Positions 35,786-43,959 of a DNA stretch of 64,000 bases are shown here, piece by piece. A program made the translations under genes and the position numbers. The notes beneath the pieces are model-generated. The model saw nothing but the letters and a program-made list of their open reading frames with translations. It ran no database searches and had not been told where the DNA came from. Position 1 is the first letter of the stretch. Each line of letters opens with the position of its first letter. Source of the DNA: an uncultured SAR116 cluster alpha proteobacterium (GTDB lineage: Bacteria; Pseudomonadota; Alphaproteobacteria; Puniceispirillales; Marisalimonadaceae); NCBI GenBank assembly GCA_902517815.1, contig CABYED010000002.1, positions 124,001-188,000 on the forward strand, given 5' to 3'.

Positions 35786-36655
35786 TTATCCTTTTTTTCT
35801 TTTAAGCCAAATGTAACATGCTATGGAAATTCCAATTACGCTGAATGAGACAAAAGTAGTTACAGTACCTAATGCATATATAACAGGTGTTGTAACTGTT
35901 GTAGTTAGACCTTTTAACTCTAATGGAAGTGTGTTTCCAGCACCCATAACTTGAGATGATCTCGCTAGCTCGTCATATGATAAAGTAAATCCAAACAACG
36001 CAATACCAATTATACTAGGAGCTATAAGTGGAAAAACAACCTCTTTAAAAGTTTTCCAAGGAGTTGCACCAAGGTCTCTTGCTGCTTCTTCATAAGATTT
36101 GTCAAATCTATTAAAAACCGCAAACATAATTAGTAATCCAAAAGGAAGCGTCCATGTTAATTGCGCGCCTAATCCACTTGTAAACATACCTAAAGTAGTT
36201 TGAAAAAATTCATTGATGTAATTTATATCAAAAGTTGAACCAAGCCATTTAGTAAAATCATCAAGCAGTCTAAATTGAAGAGCTACTCCAAGCGACAATA
36301 CTATCGATGGTACAATTAAACTTGCTACTGTTGCAAAAAATAGCGTATCAGATCCCCAAAATTTTTTTCTAAATGCCAGACCTGCACTTACAGACAAAAG
36401 AACTGTTAAGACCATAACTATGATACCTAAAATTATTGATCTTTTAAATGCTGAACCAATATCTACAACAGAACCGCCTCGCCATAACTCTTTGAACCAA
36501 TATGTTGAAACTCCATTAAGAGGGAAGGTTAAACCTCCATCAGGTCCCTGAAAACTCAAAAGTACAATTGTAAAGGTGGGACCATAAAGGAACAAAACAA
36601 ACAAACAAAAAAAGAAAACGCAAATGTAATAAGTTTTATTTTTTTTATTCAACAT
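35786..36655 (-). CDS. ABC transporter permease (PotC-like)
   Basis: Second inner-membrane subunit of a polyamine-type (PotABCD) importer, 289 aa from ATG 36655, about six transmembrane segments. I prefer this start because it follows the upstream permease stop by one base and has AAAGAG at a proper distance; the track start at 36679 would overlap by 23 nt. The EAA coupling motif is YEEAARDLGATPWKTFKEVVFPLIAPSI (family form EAA-x3-G). Substrate may be a polyamine, but the neighbours (xdhAB, upp, racemase) make an N-containing base or ureide possible. Confidence 0.9.
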   Translation of the reverse strand: MLNKKNKTYYICVFFFCLFVLFLYGPTFTIVLLSFQGPDGGLTFPLNGVSTYWFKELWRGGSVVDIGSAFKRSIILGIIVMVLTVLLSVSAGLAFRKKFWGSDTLFFATVASLIVPSIVLSLGVALQFRLLDDFTKWLGSTFDINYINEFFQTTLGMFTSGLGAQLTWTLPFGLLIMFAVFNRFDKSYEEAARDLGATPWKTFKEVVFPLIAPSIIGIALFGFTLSYDELARSSQVMGAGNTLPLELKGLTTTVTTPVIYALGTVTTFVSFSVIGISIACYIWLKRKKG

Positions 36656-36656
36656 T

Positions 36657-37541
36657 TTAAAGCTCTTTTCGAATGTCAATCATTTTGGTCATTGTCCAAA
36701 TGATTAACAAGGTCAATGCTAACAAAATTACAGCATTCGCTGCTGCTGCAGGTAATTGAAGATAACTCATTTCAACATAGATTATTTTACCTATTGATGG
36801 AATTTGTTGTCCTCCCATTATTCCTATTGTAATAAAATCACCCATAACAACTGTTATAACAAAAATAGATCCAATTACGATTCCAGGTTTGCATAATGGT
36901 ATAATTACATTCCACAATATTTGTAATCCATTGGCACCATTGTCATAAGCTGCTTCTATAATTGATTTATCTATTCTCATCATAGAATTAAAAATTGGGA
37001 CTATCATGAAAAGCGTATATAAATGCACAAACGCTAAAACAATTGAAAATCCAGAATATAAAAGCCACTCTTGTGGTGCATCAGCCAAACCAGTTGAAAG
37101 TAAGAAATCATTTACAAGTCCGTTCCTGCCTAAAAGAGGTATCCATGAAATCATTCTAATGACATTTGAGGTCCAAAACGGAATTGTACAAAGCAAAAAT
37201 AATACAATTTGCCAAGTAATTGAATTCACGTAAAAAGCAAGAAAATAAGCTACAAAAAAACCAATAATTAATGTAAAAAACCAAGTAATAAAACAAAATA
37301 TAAAGGTTGATAAATACGTTTTAAAAGTAACACACATATCTTTTTCAAAGTTTAAGCAATCTTTAAAAATATACGAGTAATTTTCAAAAATAAAATCAGG
37401 TATTATTGAGTATTCGTTGTAATCCCAAAAACTTATAATTAAAGTTAAAATGAGAGGTATAAAGAAGAAAAATATAAATATTAAACTATAGGGTATTGAT
37501 AATAAACCAACGGATGGTTTTAACTTTAAGAATTTCATCAT
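36657..37541 (-). CDS. ABC transporter permease (PotB-like)
   Basis: First inner-membrane subunit of the Pot-type importer, about 294 aa, with six hydrophobic segments. The EAA motif appears as IIEAAYDNGANGLQILWNVIIPLCKPGI. The track start (ATG 37580) sits inside the loop of the terminator hairpin at 37566-37595, so I place the start at ATG 37541 (MMKFLKLKPS), just before the first membrane segment; neither has a clear Shine-Dalgarno. Adjacent to the PotC-like gene (1-nt gap) and behind the receptor gene. Confidence 0.88.
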   Translation of the reverse strand: MMKFLKLKPSVGLLSIPYSLIFIFFFFIPLILTLIISFWDYNEYSIIPDFIFENYSYIFKDCLNFEKDMCVTFKTYLSTFIFCFITWFFTLIIGFFVAYFLAFYVNSITWQIVLFLLCTIPFWTSNVIRMISWIPLLGRNGLVNDFLLSTGLADAPQEWLLYSGFSIVLAFVHLYTLFMIVPIFNSMMRIDKSIIEAAYDNGANGLQILWNVIIPLCKPGIVIGSIFVITVVMGDFITIGIMGGQQIPSIGKIIYVEMSYLQLPAAAANAVILLALTLLIIWTMTKMIDIRKEL

Positions 37542-37565
37542 ATTTATATTTATATAATTATAAAA

Positions 37566-37595
37566 AAAATAGGGTAACATTAGTTACCCTATTTT
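37566..37595 (-). terminator. Rho-independent terminator/attenuator after the PotD-like gene
   Basis: On the minus strand the stem AATAGGGTAAC/GTTACCCTATT (11 bp or more, extended by A-T pairs) with a 4-nt loop is followed by a run of eight T (from the + strand AAAAAAAA at 37562-37569). It lies 12 nt after the receptor stop and before the permease genes, a classical differential-expression terminator: much receptor, less permease. Confidence 0.8.
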
Positions 37596-37606
37596 TGAAT
37601 ATTTTT

Positions 37607-38878
37607 TTAGGATGCGATCATCTCATTCCATTTTCTAACCATGTATTTATTTTCGTCCATGGTAGCATTCCAACATGCGACACCGCCCATTCTTGCTTCG
37701 TAAGATCCGCCATCTCTTACTTCACCTTTAGAAGCTAATTTTTTACCTTCTGGACTCATAATGTCAGCAGTTGCAGGTTTACCCATCATCCAATAATCCC
37801 ACTCATAAGCTTCCATATACTTCTTTGCAGTTGGAATAACAGCTGAATAGTAACCTTGACGATTTAAATAAGCACCTACCCAACCAGATAAATACCAGTT
37901 TATAAATTCGTAGCAAATATCAGCTTGTCTTCCTTTTGTAGTAGAAGGTAATCCAAAACCTGCTGCCCAGGCTCTGTAACCCTCTTTAAGGGGTTGATAG
38001 ACACATGGAATACCTTTTGTTCTAACTGCAGTAATTGCTGGTGACCACATTGATTGTATAACTACTTCACCAGAGGCCATTAGATTCACACTTTCGTTAA
38101 AATCACTCCAGAAAGCTCTGAATTGACCTGCTTTCTTTGCTTCTGTAAAAATTTTCATTGTTAAATCAATTTCTTTTTTAGTCATGTTTCCTTTATCAGG
38201 ATACTTATACTCACCCATAGCTTCTACCACCATGGCAGCATCCATTATACCAATTGATGGTATATTCAAAATTGAGGCTTTTCCTTTAAATTCTGGATTT
38301 AATAATTCGGCCCAACTACTAATTGGCCTTTTAATCAAATCAGGTCTTATACCTAAAGTATCAGCGTTATAAACAGTAGGAATTAATGTTACGTATTGAG
38401 TTGGCTCTGAGGCAAATTCTTTGGATTTGGCACCTTTTAGGTACATGACCTTTTTTGGGGCGGTTCCTTGATCTCCAATTTTCTTTCCTGCAACTTCACC
38501 TTTAGTAAATGCAGAAGTTACGTTGTCCCATTCTTTAATTCTTTTGGTATCCATACCCAATAAATTTCCAGAAGGTACCAACTTAGGCATACTAAAATAT
38601 TCAGAATCAACAATATCGAAACTATTTGGTTGTGTAAAAATTGTCTTTACAACCTCATCAGTTGTTTTAACAATAAATTTAACTTTAATTCCAGTATCAT
38701 CAAATAATCTTTTCTGAACTGCATCACCCATATTCACAGCTGTTCCTAGATATCTAATTACTGGGGCATCAGCAGCATGTATTGCTGGAAAACCTTTAAG
38801 CAATCCTGCACCGGCGACTGCACCAATTGCTGCAGTCGAGGTCTTGAGCATATTACGTCTTGTTAAACTTTTCTTCAT
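37607..38878 (-). CDS. Extracellular solute-binding protein (PotD-like, Tat-type signal)
   Basis: Periplasmic receptor of the Pot-type importer, 423 aa from ATG 38878 with GGAGG directly upstream; the track's TTG 38890 lies inside that ribosome binding site. The signal SLTRRNMLKTSTAAIGAVAGAGLL carries a twin-arginine motif. The mature part has spermidine/putrescine-receptor-like segments (FDIVDSEYFSMPKLV, GEVVIQSMWSPAITAV). At about 420 residues it is longer than PotD (about 350), closer to the 'twin-arginine' extracellular solute-binding subfamily. Substrate unknown. Confidence 0.9.
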   Translation of the reverse strand: MKKSLTRRNMLKTSTAAIGAVAGAGLLKGFPAIHAADAPVIRYLGTAVNMGDAVQKRLFDDTGIKVKFIVKTTDEVVKTIFTQPNSFDIVDSEYFSMPKLVPSGNLLGMDTKRIKEWDNVTSAFTKGEVAGKKIGDQGTAPKKVMYLKGAKSKEFASEPTQYVTLIPTVYNADTLGIRPDLIKRPISSWAELLNPEFKGKASILNIPSIGIMDAAMVVEAMGEYKYPDKGNMTKKEIDLTMKIFTEAKKAGQFRAFWSDFNESVNLMASGEVVIQSMWSPAITAVRTKGIPCVYQPLKEGYRAWAAGFGLPSTTKGRQADICYEFINWYLSGWVGAYLNRQGYYSAVIPTAKKYMEAYEWDYWMMGKPATADIMSPEGKKLASKGEVRDGGSYEARMGGVACWNATMDENKYMVRKWNEMIAS

Positions 38879-38958
38879 ATTAACCTCCAAATTTGTTAAT
38901 GTTAAAGTTGTAAATTTAATATTTGTGTATTAAAGATATAATAAATTGGAAATATATG

Positions 38959-38977
38959 TTGCATATATTTTATGCAA
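38959..38977. promoter_or_regulatory. Perfect inverted repeat TTGCATA-N5-TATGCAA (possible operator)
   Basis: A 7-bp perfect dyad with a 5-nt centre, in the middle of the 184-nt divergent region between the PotD-like gene (minus) and the PotA-like/xdh genes (plus). Its size and spacing fit a dimeric regulator site. No regulator gene lies nearby, so the cognate protein, if any, is encoded elsewhere. Confidence 0.4.
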
Positions 38978-39062
38978 TCAACTGTTTTTTTTAAAGATTG
39001 ATTAAAGTCTAGTCAATTTTTATTTATGGATTAAGATGATAAGTATTATTTAGGCAAAAAAA

Positions 39063-40049
39063 TTGAATAATCCAGAAAATTTAGAATTTGCGATTCTCAC
39101 CAAAAAATATGGTGAAACCATAGCCGTTGACAGTATAAATTTAAAAATACCAGCAGGAACATATTGTTGTTTTCTGGGTCCCTCAGGTTGTGGTAAAACC
39201 TCAACTCTTAGAATGATTGCTGGACATGAAGAAATATCAGGAGGTGACATTCTTTTAGGTTCAAGTATCATAAATGATTTACCCCCAGCAAAACGTGGAA
39301 CTGCAATGATGTTTCAAAATTATGCTCTTTTTCCACATTTATCTTGTCTGGACAATGTTGCCTTTGCATTAAAGATGCGTGGCATTAAAAAAAAAGAAAG
39401 ATATGACAAATCTCTAGAAATTCTGAAATTAGTTCAAATGGAAGATTATTCTAATAGATATCCTGACCAGCTATCGGGGGGACAACAGCAAAGAGTAGCT
39501 TTAGCGAGAGCCTTGATTACTAATCCTTCTATATTACTTTTAGATGAACCTTTGTCTGCTTTAGACCCTTTTTTAAGAATAAAAATGCGAAGTGAATTAA
39601 AAACATTACAAAAAAAGCTGGGTATATCATTCATTCATGTTACTCATTCTCAAGATGAAGCAATGGCTTTAGCTGATATGATAGTTGTAATGAATAACGG
39701 AAAAATCGAACAAGTTGGCGACCCCTATGAAGTTTTTAATAAGCCTAAAAACGAGTTCATTGCAAATTTTGTTGGTGGACACAATGTAATATCAAAAAAC
39801 AAAAAATTTTATTCAATCAGAATGGATCACATACAAATAATCAATAATATAAAATCAAAAGATTCATATCCAATGACTGTGAGTGAAATTGAATATCAAG
39901 GTCAAATAGTCAAAGTTACAGGTTTAACTAAAGATTTTGGACGATTAAGTGTATCCATAGGTGATGAGATTTTTTTAAAAAATAAATTTGATATTGATGA
40001 TGAAATTTTTATAAGTTGGGATAAAACAAAAGAAAATTCATTGATTTAA
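39063..40049 (+). CDS. ABC transporter ATPase (PotA-like, TTG start)
   Basis: Energy-coupling subunit of the Pot-type importer, 328 aa. Walker A GPSGCGKTST, Q-loop MFQNYALFPH, signature LSGGQQQRVALARAL, Walker B ILLLDEPLSALD, and H-loop FIHVTHSQDEA. A short TOBE-like C-terminal domain follows (about 240-328), truncated relative to PotA (about 378). The start is TTG at 39063 with poor ribosome binding sequence. It is encoded divergently from its receptor and permeases and directly upstream of xdhAB, which ties the transporter to purine metabolism. Confidence 0.92.
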   Translation: MNNPENLEFAILTKKYGETIAVDSINLKIPAGTYCCFLGPSGCGKTSTLRMIAGHEEISGGDILLGSSIINDLPPAKRGTAMMFQNYALFPHLSCLDNVAFALKMRGIKKKERYDKSLEILKLVQMEDYSNRYPDQLSGGQQQRVALARALITNPSILLLDEPLSALDPFLRIKMRSELKTLQKKLGISFIHVTHSQDEAMALADMIVVMNNGKIEQVGDPYEVFNKPKNEFIANFVGGHNVISKNKKFYSIRMDHIQIINNIKSKDSYPMTVSEIEYQGQIVKVTGLTKDFGRLSVSIGDEIFLKNKFDIDDEIFISWDKTKENSLI

Positions 40050-40128
40050 TCTTATTTATCTCTATTGATTTGTTTAAAAATTAGAAGTTATAATCTTAAA
40101 ATAATTAATTCATCTGAGGTAATGGTCT

Positions 40129-41529
40129 TTGACTGATTCAAAAAATATTATCTATATAAATAATAAAAAAGTAGAGGTTAAAAATGTCTATCACGATATT
40201 ACTCTATTAGATTGGTTGAGAAATTATCATAAAATAACTGGAACAAAAGAAGGTTGTGCTGAAGGAGATTGTGGGGCATGTTCAGTTATAATAAATAAAA
40301 AAAATAAAGAGGATTCAAAACCCATAAACTCGTGCTTAGTAAGATTAGGCCAAGTAATAGGTAGTAGCATTACAACCATAGAAGGTTTAGGTTGTGATAA
40401 AAATCCTCATCCATTGCAAACGGCTTTTTCAAATGAATATGCTTCTCAATGTGGATATTGTACGCCAGGTTTTATTATATCAGGTGTTAGTTTAATAAAT
40501 TCTGGTAAAGTAGTTAATAATGATACAATAAATGATGCAATTTCAGGAAATTTATGTAGATGTACTGGTTACTCTCCAATAATAAAGGCAATTAAATCTT
40601 TATCAGATAGAAAAACAAAATTAAAAAAAGTTGAAATTATTAATAAAGGAAAAAAAGTTCGTTTCGGAAACATTACTTATTTAAAGCCAAGTAATTTAAA
40701 AGAGCTCAAAGATTATTTAGAAGTAAAGAGTTTTCAATTTATTGCAGGTGGTACAGATTTAAATCTTCAAAGACCTATCATAAACGAAAAAGAAAATAAT
40801 ATTATATGTTTAAGTTCCATTAAAGAGTTGAACTTCATCAAAAAATTTAAAGAAAAATTGGTTCTTGGAGGAGCGGTCACAATTGAAAATTTTCTTGATT
40901 CAGTTCGATCAAAAATGCCTGAATTAATAGAGATTCTTAAAAGGTTTGGATCACCACAAATTAGAAATCAAGGAACAATTGGAGGAAATTTATGCACGTC
41001 AAGTCCAATTGGAGATTTAGCCCCATTATTAATGGTTTTAAATTCTGATATAAATGTGTTTGGAAAGAATGGTATTAAAAAAACAAACATAAAAAACTTT
41101 TTTAAGGGTTACCGAAAAAATATTTTGAAAAAGGATGAGATAATTTTATCTATTGAAATACCCTATCCAAACAAAAAAAATAAAATTTTTTCCTGGAAGC
41201 TTTCTAAACGATATGATCAGGATATATCAACTATTTCTCTTGCCATAAATATACAAACTCAAAAGAATATAATAAAAGAAATACAAATGGCTGCAGGAGG
41301 CGTGGCAGAAACACCAAAGAGTCTTGACAAATTATCTAAATCAATGCTTGAAAAAAAATTAGATGATGCAATAGATTATGCAACTGAAAATCTAGATAAA
41401 TTTATCCAACCAATCTCAGATTTAAGGGGTTCAAGTCATTATAGATTAGAGGCAATGAAGGGACTGTTTAGAAGATTACAAATTTGTTTAAGGCAAGATA
41501 AAGAAAGTTTATCAATAATGGAAGTTTAA
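40129..41529 (+). CDS. xdhA: Xanthine dehydrogenase, Fe-S/FAD subunit (TTG start)
   Basis: A 466-aa subunit carrying electrons from the Mo site to NAD. The N-terminal [2Fe-2S] domain has EGCAEGDCGACSV (C43, C48, C51); the second cluster has QCGYCTPGF and CRCTGY. The FAD domain follows (about 170-340; IAGGTDLNLQ, IGGNLCTSSPIGDLAP) and then the CO-dehydrogenase flavoprotein C-terminal domain. The start is TTG 40129 with TGAGGTAA upstream; the ATG 40122 is out of frame and stops at once. It lies 2 nt before xdhB. No xdhC (cofactor insertion) follows, unlike many operons. Confidence 0.94.
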   Translation: MTDSKNIIYINNKKVEVKNVYHDITLLDWLRNYHKITGTKEGCAEGDCGACSVIINKKNKEDSKPINSCLVRLGQVIGSSITTIEGLGCDKNPHPLQTAFSNEYASQCGYCTPGFIISGVSLINSGKVVNNDTINDAISGNLCRCTGYSPIIKAIKSLSDRKTKLKKVEIINKGKKVRFGNITYLKPSNLKELKDYLEVKSFQFIAGGTDLNLQRPIINEKENNIICLSSIKELNFIKKFKEKLVLGGAVTIENFLDSVRSKMPELIEILKRFGSPQIRNQGTIGGNLCTSSPIGDLAPLLMVLNSDINVFGKNGIKKTNIKNFFKGYRKNILKKDEIILSIEIPYPNKKNKIFSWKLSKRYDQDISTISLAINIQTQKNIIKEIQMAAGGVAETPKSLDKLSKSMLEKKLDDAIDYATENLDKFIQPISDLRGSSHYRLEAMKGLFRRLQICLRQDKESLSIMEV

Positions 41530-41531
41530 GA

Positions 41532-43823
41532 ATGAATAATTTAAATAAAATTCCAATTCACGACTCTTCTTTAAGACACTCCACTGGTCAGGCTATTTAT
41601 ATAGACGATATGCCTGAGCAAGAAAATTTATTGCATGGGGCTCCCGTTCTATCAAAAGTTGCATGTGGAAAAATAAAAAAAATTAATTCTGATAAACTAA
41701 AAGATCTACCATTTTTTACAAAAATAATAACAGCAAAAGACATCCCTGGCGAAAATGAGATTGGTCCTATCAAAAATGGTGAGCCTATTCTAGCAGACGA
41801 TTTTTTTTCATATTTAGGCCAACCAGTCGCGATTGTTTTGGCAAAAACACATCAAGAAGCCATTTATGCGAGCAGCTTAGTTGAAATTGAACTGGAGTTT
41901 ACAACTAAACCTATTCTTAATTTAGATGACGCTTATGAACAAAAATCTTTTTTAGAAGATCCAATGATTTTAGAAAAAGGCAACATAAAAAAAGATATGT
42001 CTAAATCAAATTATACTTTATCTGGTGATTTTGAAATTGGTGGACAAGATCACTTTTATTTAGAAACTCATGTTGCCATAACTTTTCCTGGAGAAAATGA
42101 CGAATACGTTGTCTGGTCAAGTACTCAGCATCCTACTGAGGTTCAACACGGTGTTGGAAAGGTGTTAAATATTCCATCAGCTAAAATTGATAGTAAGGTT
42201 AGAAGGTTAGGAGGTGGATTCGGCGGAAAAGAGAGCCAAGCAACTATTTTTGCAGCAATGTCTGCTTTGGGAGCCTATTTAACACAAAAACCTGTAAAGA
42301 TACGTCTTAACAGACATATTGATATGACAGCTTCAGGAAAAAGACATGACTTTAAAATATATTACACCGTAGGATTTACAGCTACTGGCAAGGTTCTGGC
42401 TTTGGATATAAAACTTTTAAGTAATGGTGGTAATGTTTTAGACCTTTCGGGGCCTGTAATGACAAGAGCTTTAACTCATCTTGATAATTGTTACTTCATA
42501 AAATCACTAAAAGCTATTGGGTATGTGTGTAAAACCAATACAGTTTCAAATACAGCCTTTAGAGGTTTTGGCGGTCCACAAGGAATGTTGACTATTGAAA
42601 ATATACTTTATTCAGTTAGTCAATATTTACAAAAGCCAATAGATGAAATTCGTAAAATCAATTATTATTCAAGATTAAATGGTCTTAAAACACCATATGG
42701 TCAAATTGTTAAAAATCCTAGAATTGAAAGGGTTTTAAAAGAAATATACAAGATAAGTGACTATAAGAATAGAATAAGAAATATTAAAGAATTTAACTTA
42801 AATCAAAAAAATAATAATTTACCTTTCAGAAAAGGTATAGCCTTAATGCCTGCAAAATTTGGTATTTCATTTAATAAACCATCATTAAATCAAGGAGGAG
42901 CGTTAGTCCATGTATACTCTGACGGATCAATTAGATTAAATCACGGTGGGACTGAGATGGGCCAAGGGTTATTCATTAAAGTTGCCCAGGTAGTTGCTGA
43001 ATGTTTTAAGGTTCCTCTTGAACAAATTCACATTACTTCAACAAATACTGCAGAAGTACCAAACACCTCAGCTACAGCAGCTTCTTCTGGTTCAGATTTA
43101 AATGGAATGGCTGCATGGAACGCATCAAATGTTATAAAAAACAGAATGATCGACCATGCTGCAAAATTATTTAAAAAAAATAAAAAAGATATTGTTCTTG
43201 GTGAAGGTAGAATTATTTGTGGTAACAGAAGTTTGTCTTTTTCTGAGTTAGCCTTTTCCTGTTGGGAAAATCGAATTTCTTTATCTTCTACAGGTTACTA
43301 TAAAACTCCCAAAATTTCATGGGATCAAGGTAAGTTGAGGGGTCATCCTTATTTTTATTTTACATGGGGAGCTGCAATTTCTGAGGCCTTATTAGACATA
43401 AATACCGGAGAGAGTAGAATACTAAGAGCTGATATTGTTCAAGATTGTGGAAATTCTCTTAATGAAAATATTGATATCGGTCAAATTGAAGGAGGTTTTA
43501 TTCAAGGTTTGGGGTGGTTGACATGTGAAGAATTATGTTTTTCCAAAGAAGGAAAATTACTTACAACTGGGCCGTCTACATATAAATTACCTGGGAGTAG
43601 AGATATTCCTCAAATCTTCAATGTTAAATTACTAGAAAAAGCAGATAATGAAGAAAAAACCATCTTTAGATCAAAAGCTGTCGGTGAGCCGCCTCTACTA
43701 CTTGCAATTTCTCATTTTCTGGCGCTAAAAGAAGCAATCAGGGCTTCTTCAACAAATTCAAGACCTGAGCTTCTTAATTCTCCAGCTACTCCATCTGAAA
43801 TTTTGAAAGTCTTAAAAGTTTAG
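41532..43823 (+). CDS. xdhB: Xanthine dehydrogenase, molybdopterin-binding subunit
   Basis: Catalytic subunit, 763 aa: hypoxanthine to xanthine to urate. Molybdopterin and substrate motifs include STQHPTEVQHGVG, RLGGGFGGKE, NTAFRGFGGPQGM (catalytic-site Arg), NHGGTEMGQGLFIKVAQV, TAASSGSDLNGMA and the C-terminal KAVGEPPLLLAISHFLALKEAI, whose Glu is the general base. All key residues I can check are present, so it should be active. The two-subunit A/B organisation matches Rhodobacter-type XdhAB. It yields urate, the substrate of puuD 5 kb downstream. Confidence 0.95.
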   Translation: MNNLNKIPIHDSSLRHSTGQAIYIDDMPEQENLLHGAPVLSKVACGKIKKINSDKLKDLPFFTKIITAKDIPGENEIGPIKNGEPILADDFFSYLGQPVAIVLAKTHQEAIYASSLVEIELEFTTKPILNLDDAYEQKSFLEDPMILEKGNIKKDMSKSNYTLSGDFEIGGQDHFYLETHVAITFPGENDEYVVWSSTQHPTEVQHGVGKVLNIPSAKIDSKVRRLGGGFGGKESQATIFAAMSALGAYLTQKPVKIRLNRHIDMTASGKRHDFKIYYTVGFTATGKVLALDIKLLSNGGNVLDLSGPVMTRALTHLDNCYFIKSLKAIGYVCKTNTVSNTAFRGFGGPQGMLTIENILYSVSQYLQKPIDEIRKINYYSRLNGLKTPYGQIVKNPRIERVLKEIYKISDYKNRIRNIKEFNLNQKNNNLPFRKGIALMPAKFGISFNKPSLNQGGALVHVYSDGSIRLNHGGTEMGQGLFIKVAQVVAECFKVPLEQIHITSTNTAEVPNTSATAASSGSDLNGMAAWNASNVIKNRMIDHAAKLFKKNKKDIVLGEGRIICGNRSLSFSELAFSCWENRISLSSTGYYKTPKISWDQGKLRGHPYFYFTWGAAISEALLDINTGESRILRADIVQDCGNSLNENIDIGQIEGGFIQGLGWLTCEELCFSKEGKLLTTGPSTYKLPGSRDIPQIFNVKLLEKADNEEKTIFRSKAVGEPPLLLAISHFLALKEAIRASSTNSRPELLNSPATPSEILKVLKV

Positions 43824-43959
43824 TTATCAACAACATCTTCTCTAACAACTGCTTCTTTTGGAATTGGTGAAAATTTTACTTTTCATCTCTACTATAATTA
43901 TACATTTAAAAGTTTGATAAAAATTGTTACATTACTAAACAAAATTTTCGAGCTTTAGT

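Noticed and set aside
37542-37580. ATG 37580 as start of the PotB-like gene
   Set aside because: It lies in the loop of a Rho-independent terminator, and the added residues are low-complexity (LPYFFYNYININ).
43827-43883. Minus-strand fragment reading KFSPIPKEAVVREDVVDN then stop, just after xdhB
   Set aside because: It looks protein-like but is only 19 codons with an in-frame stop upstream and no start; too short to call a remnant.
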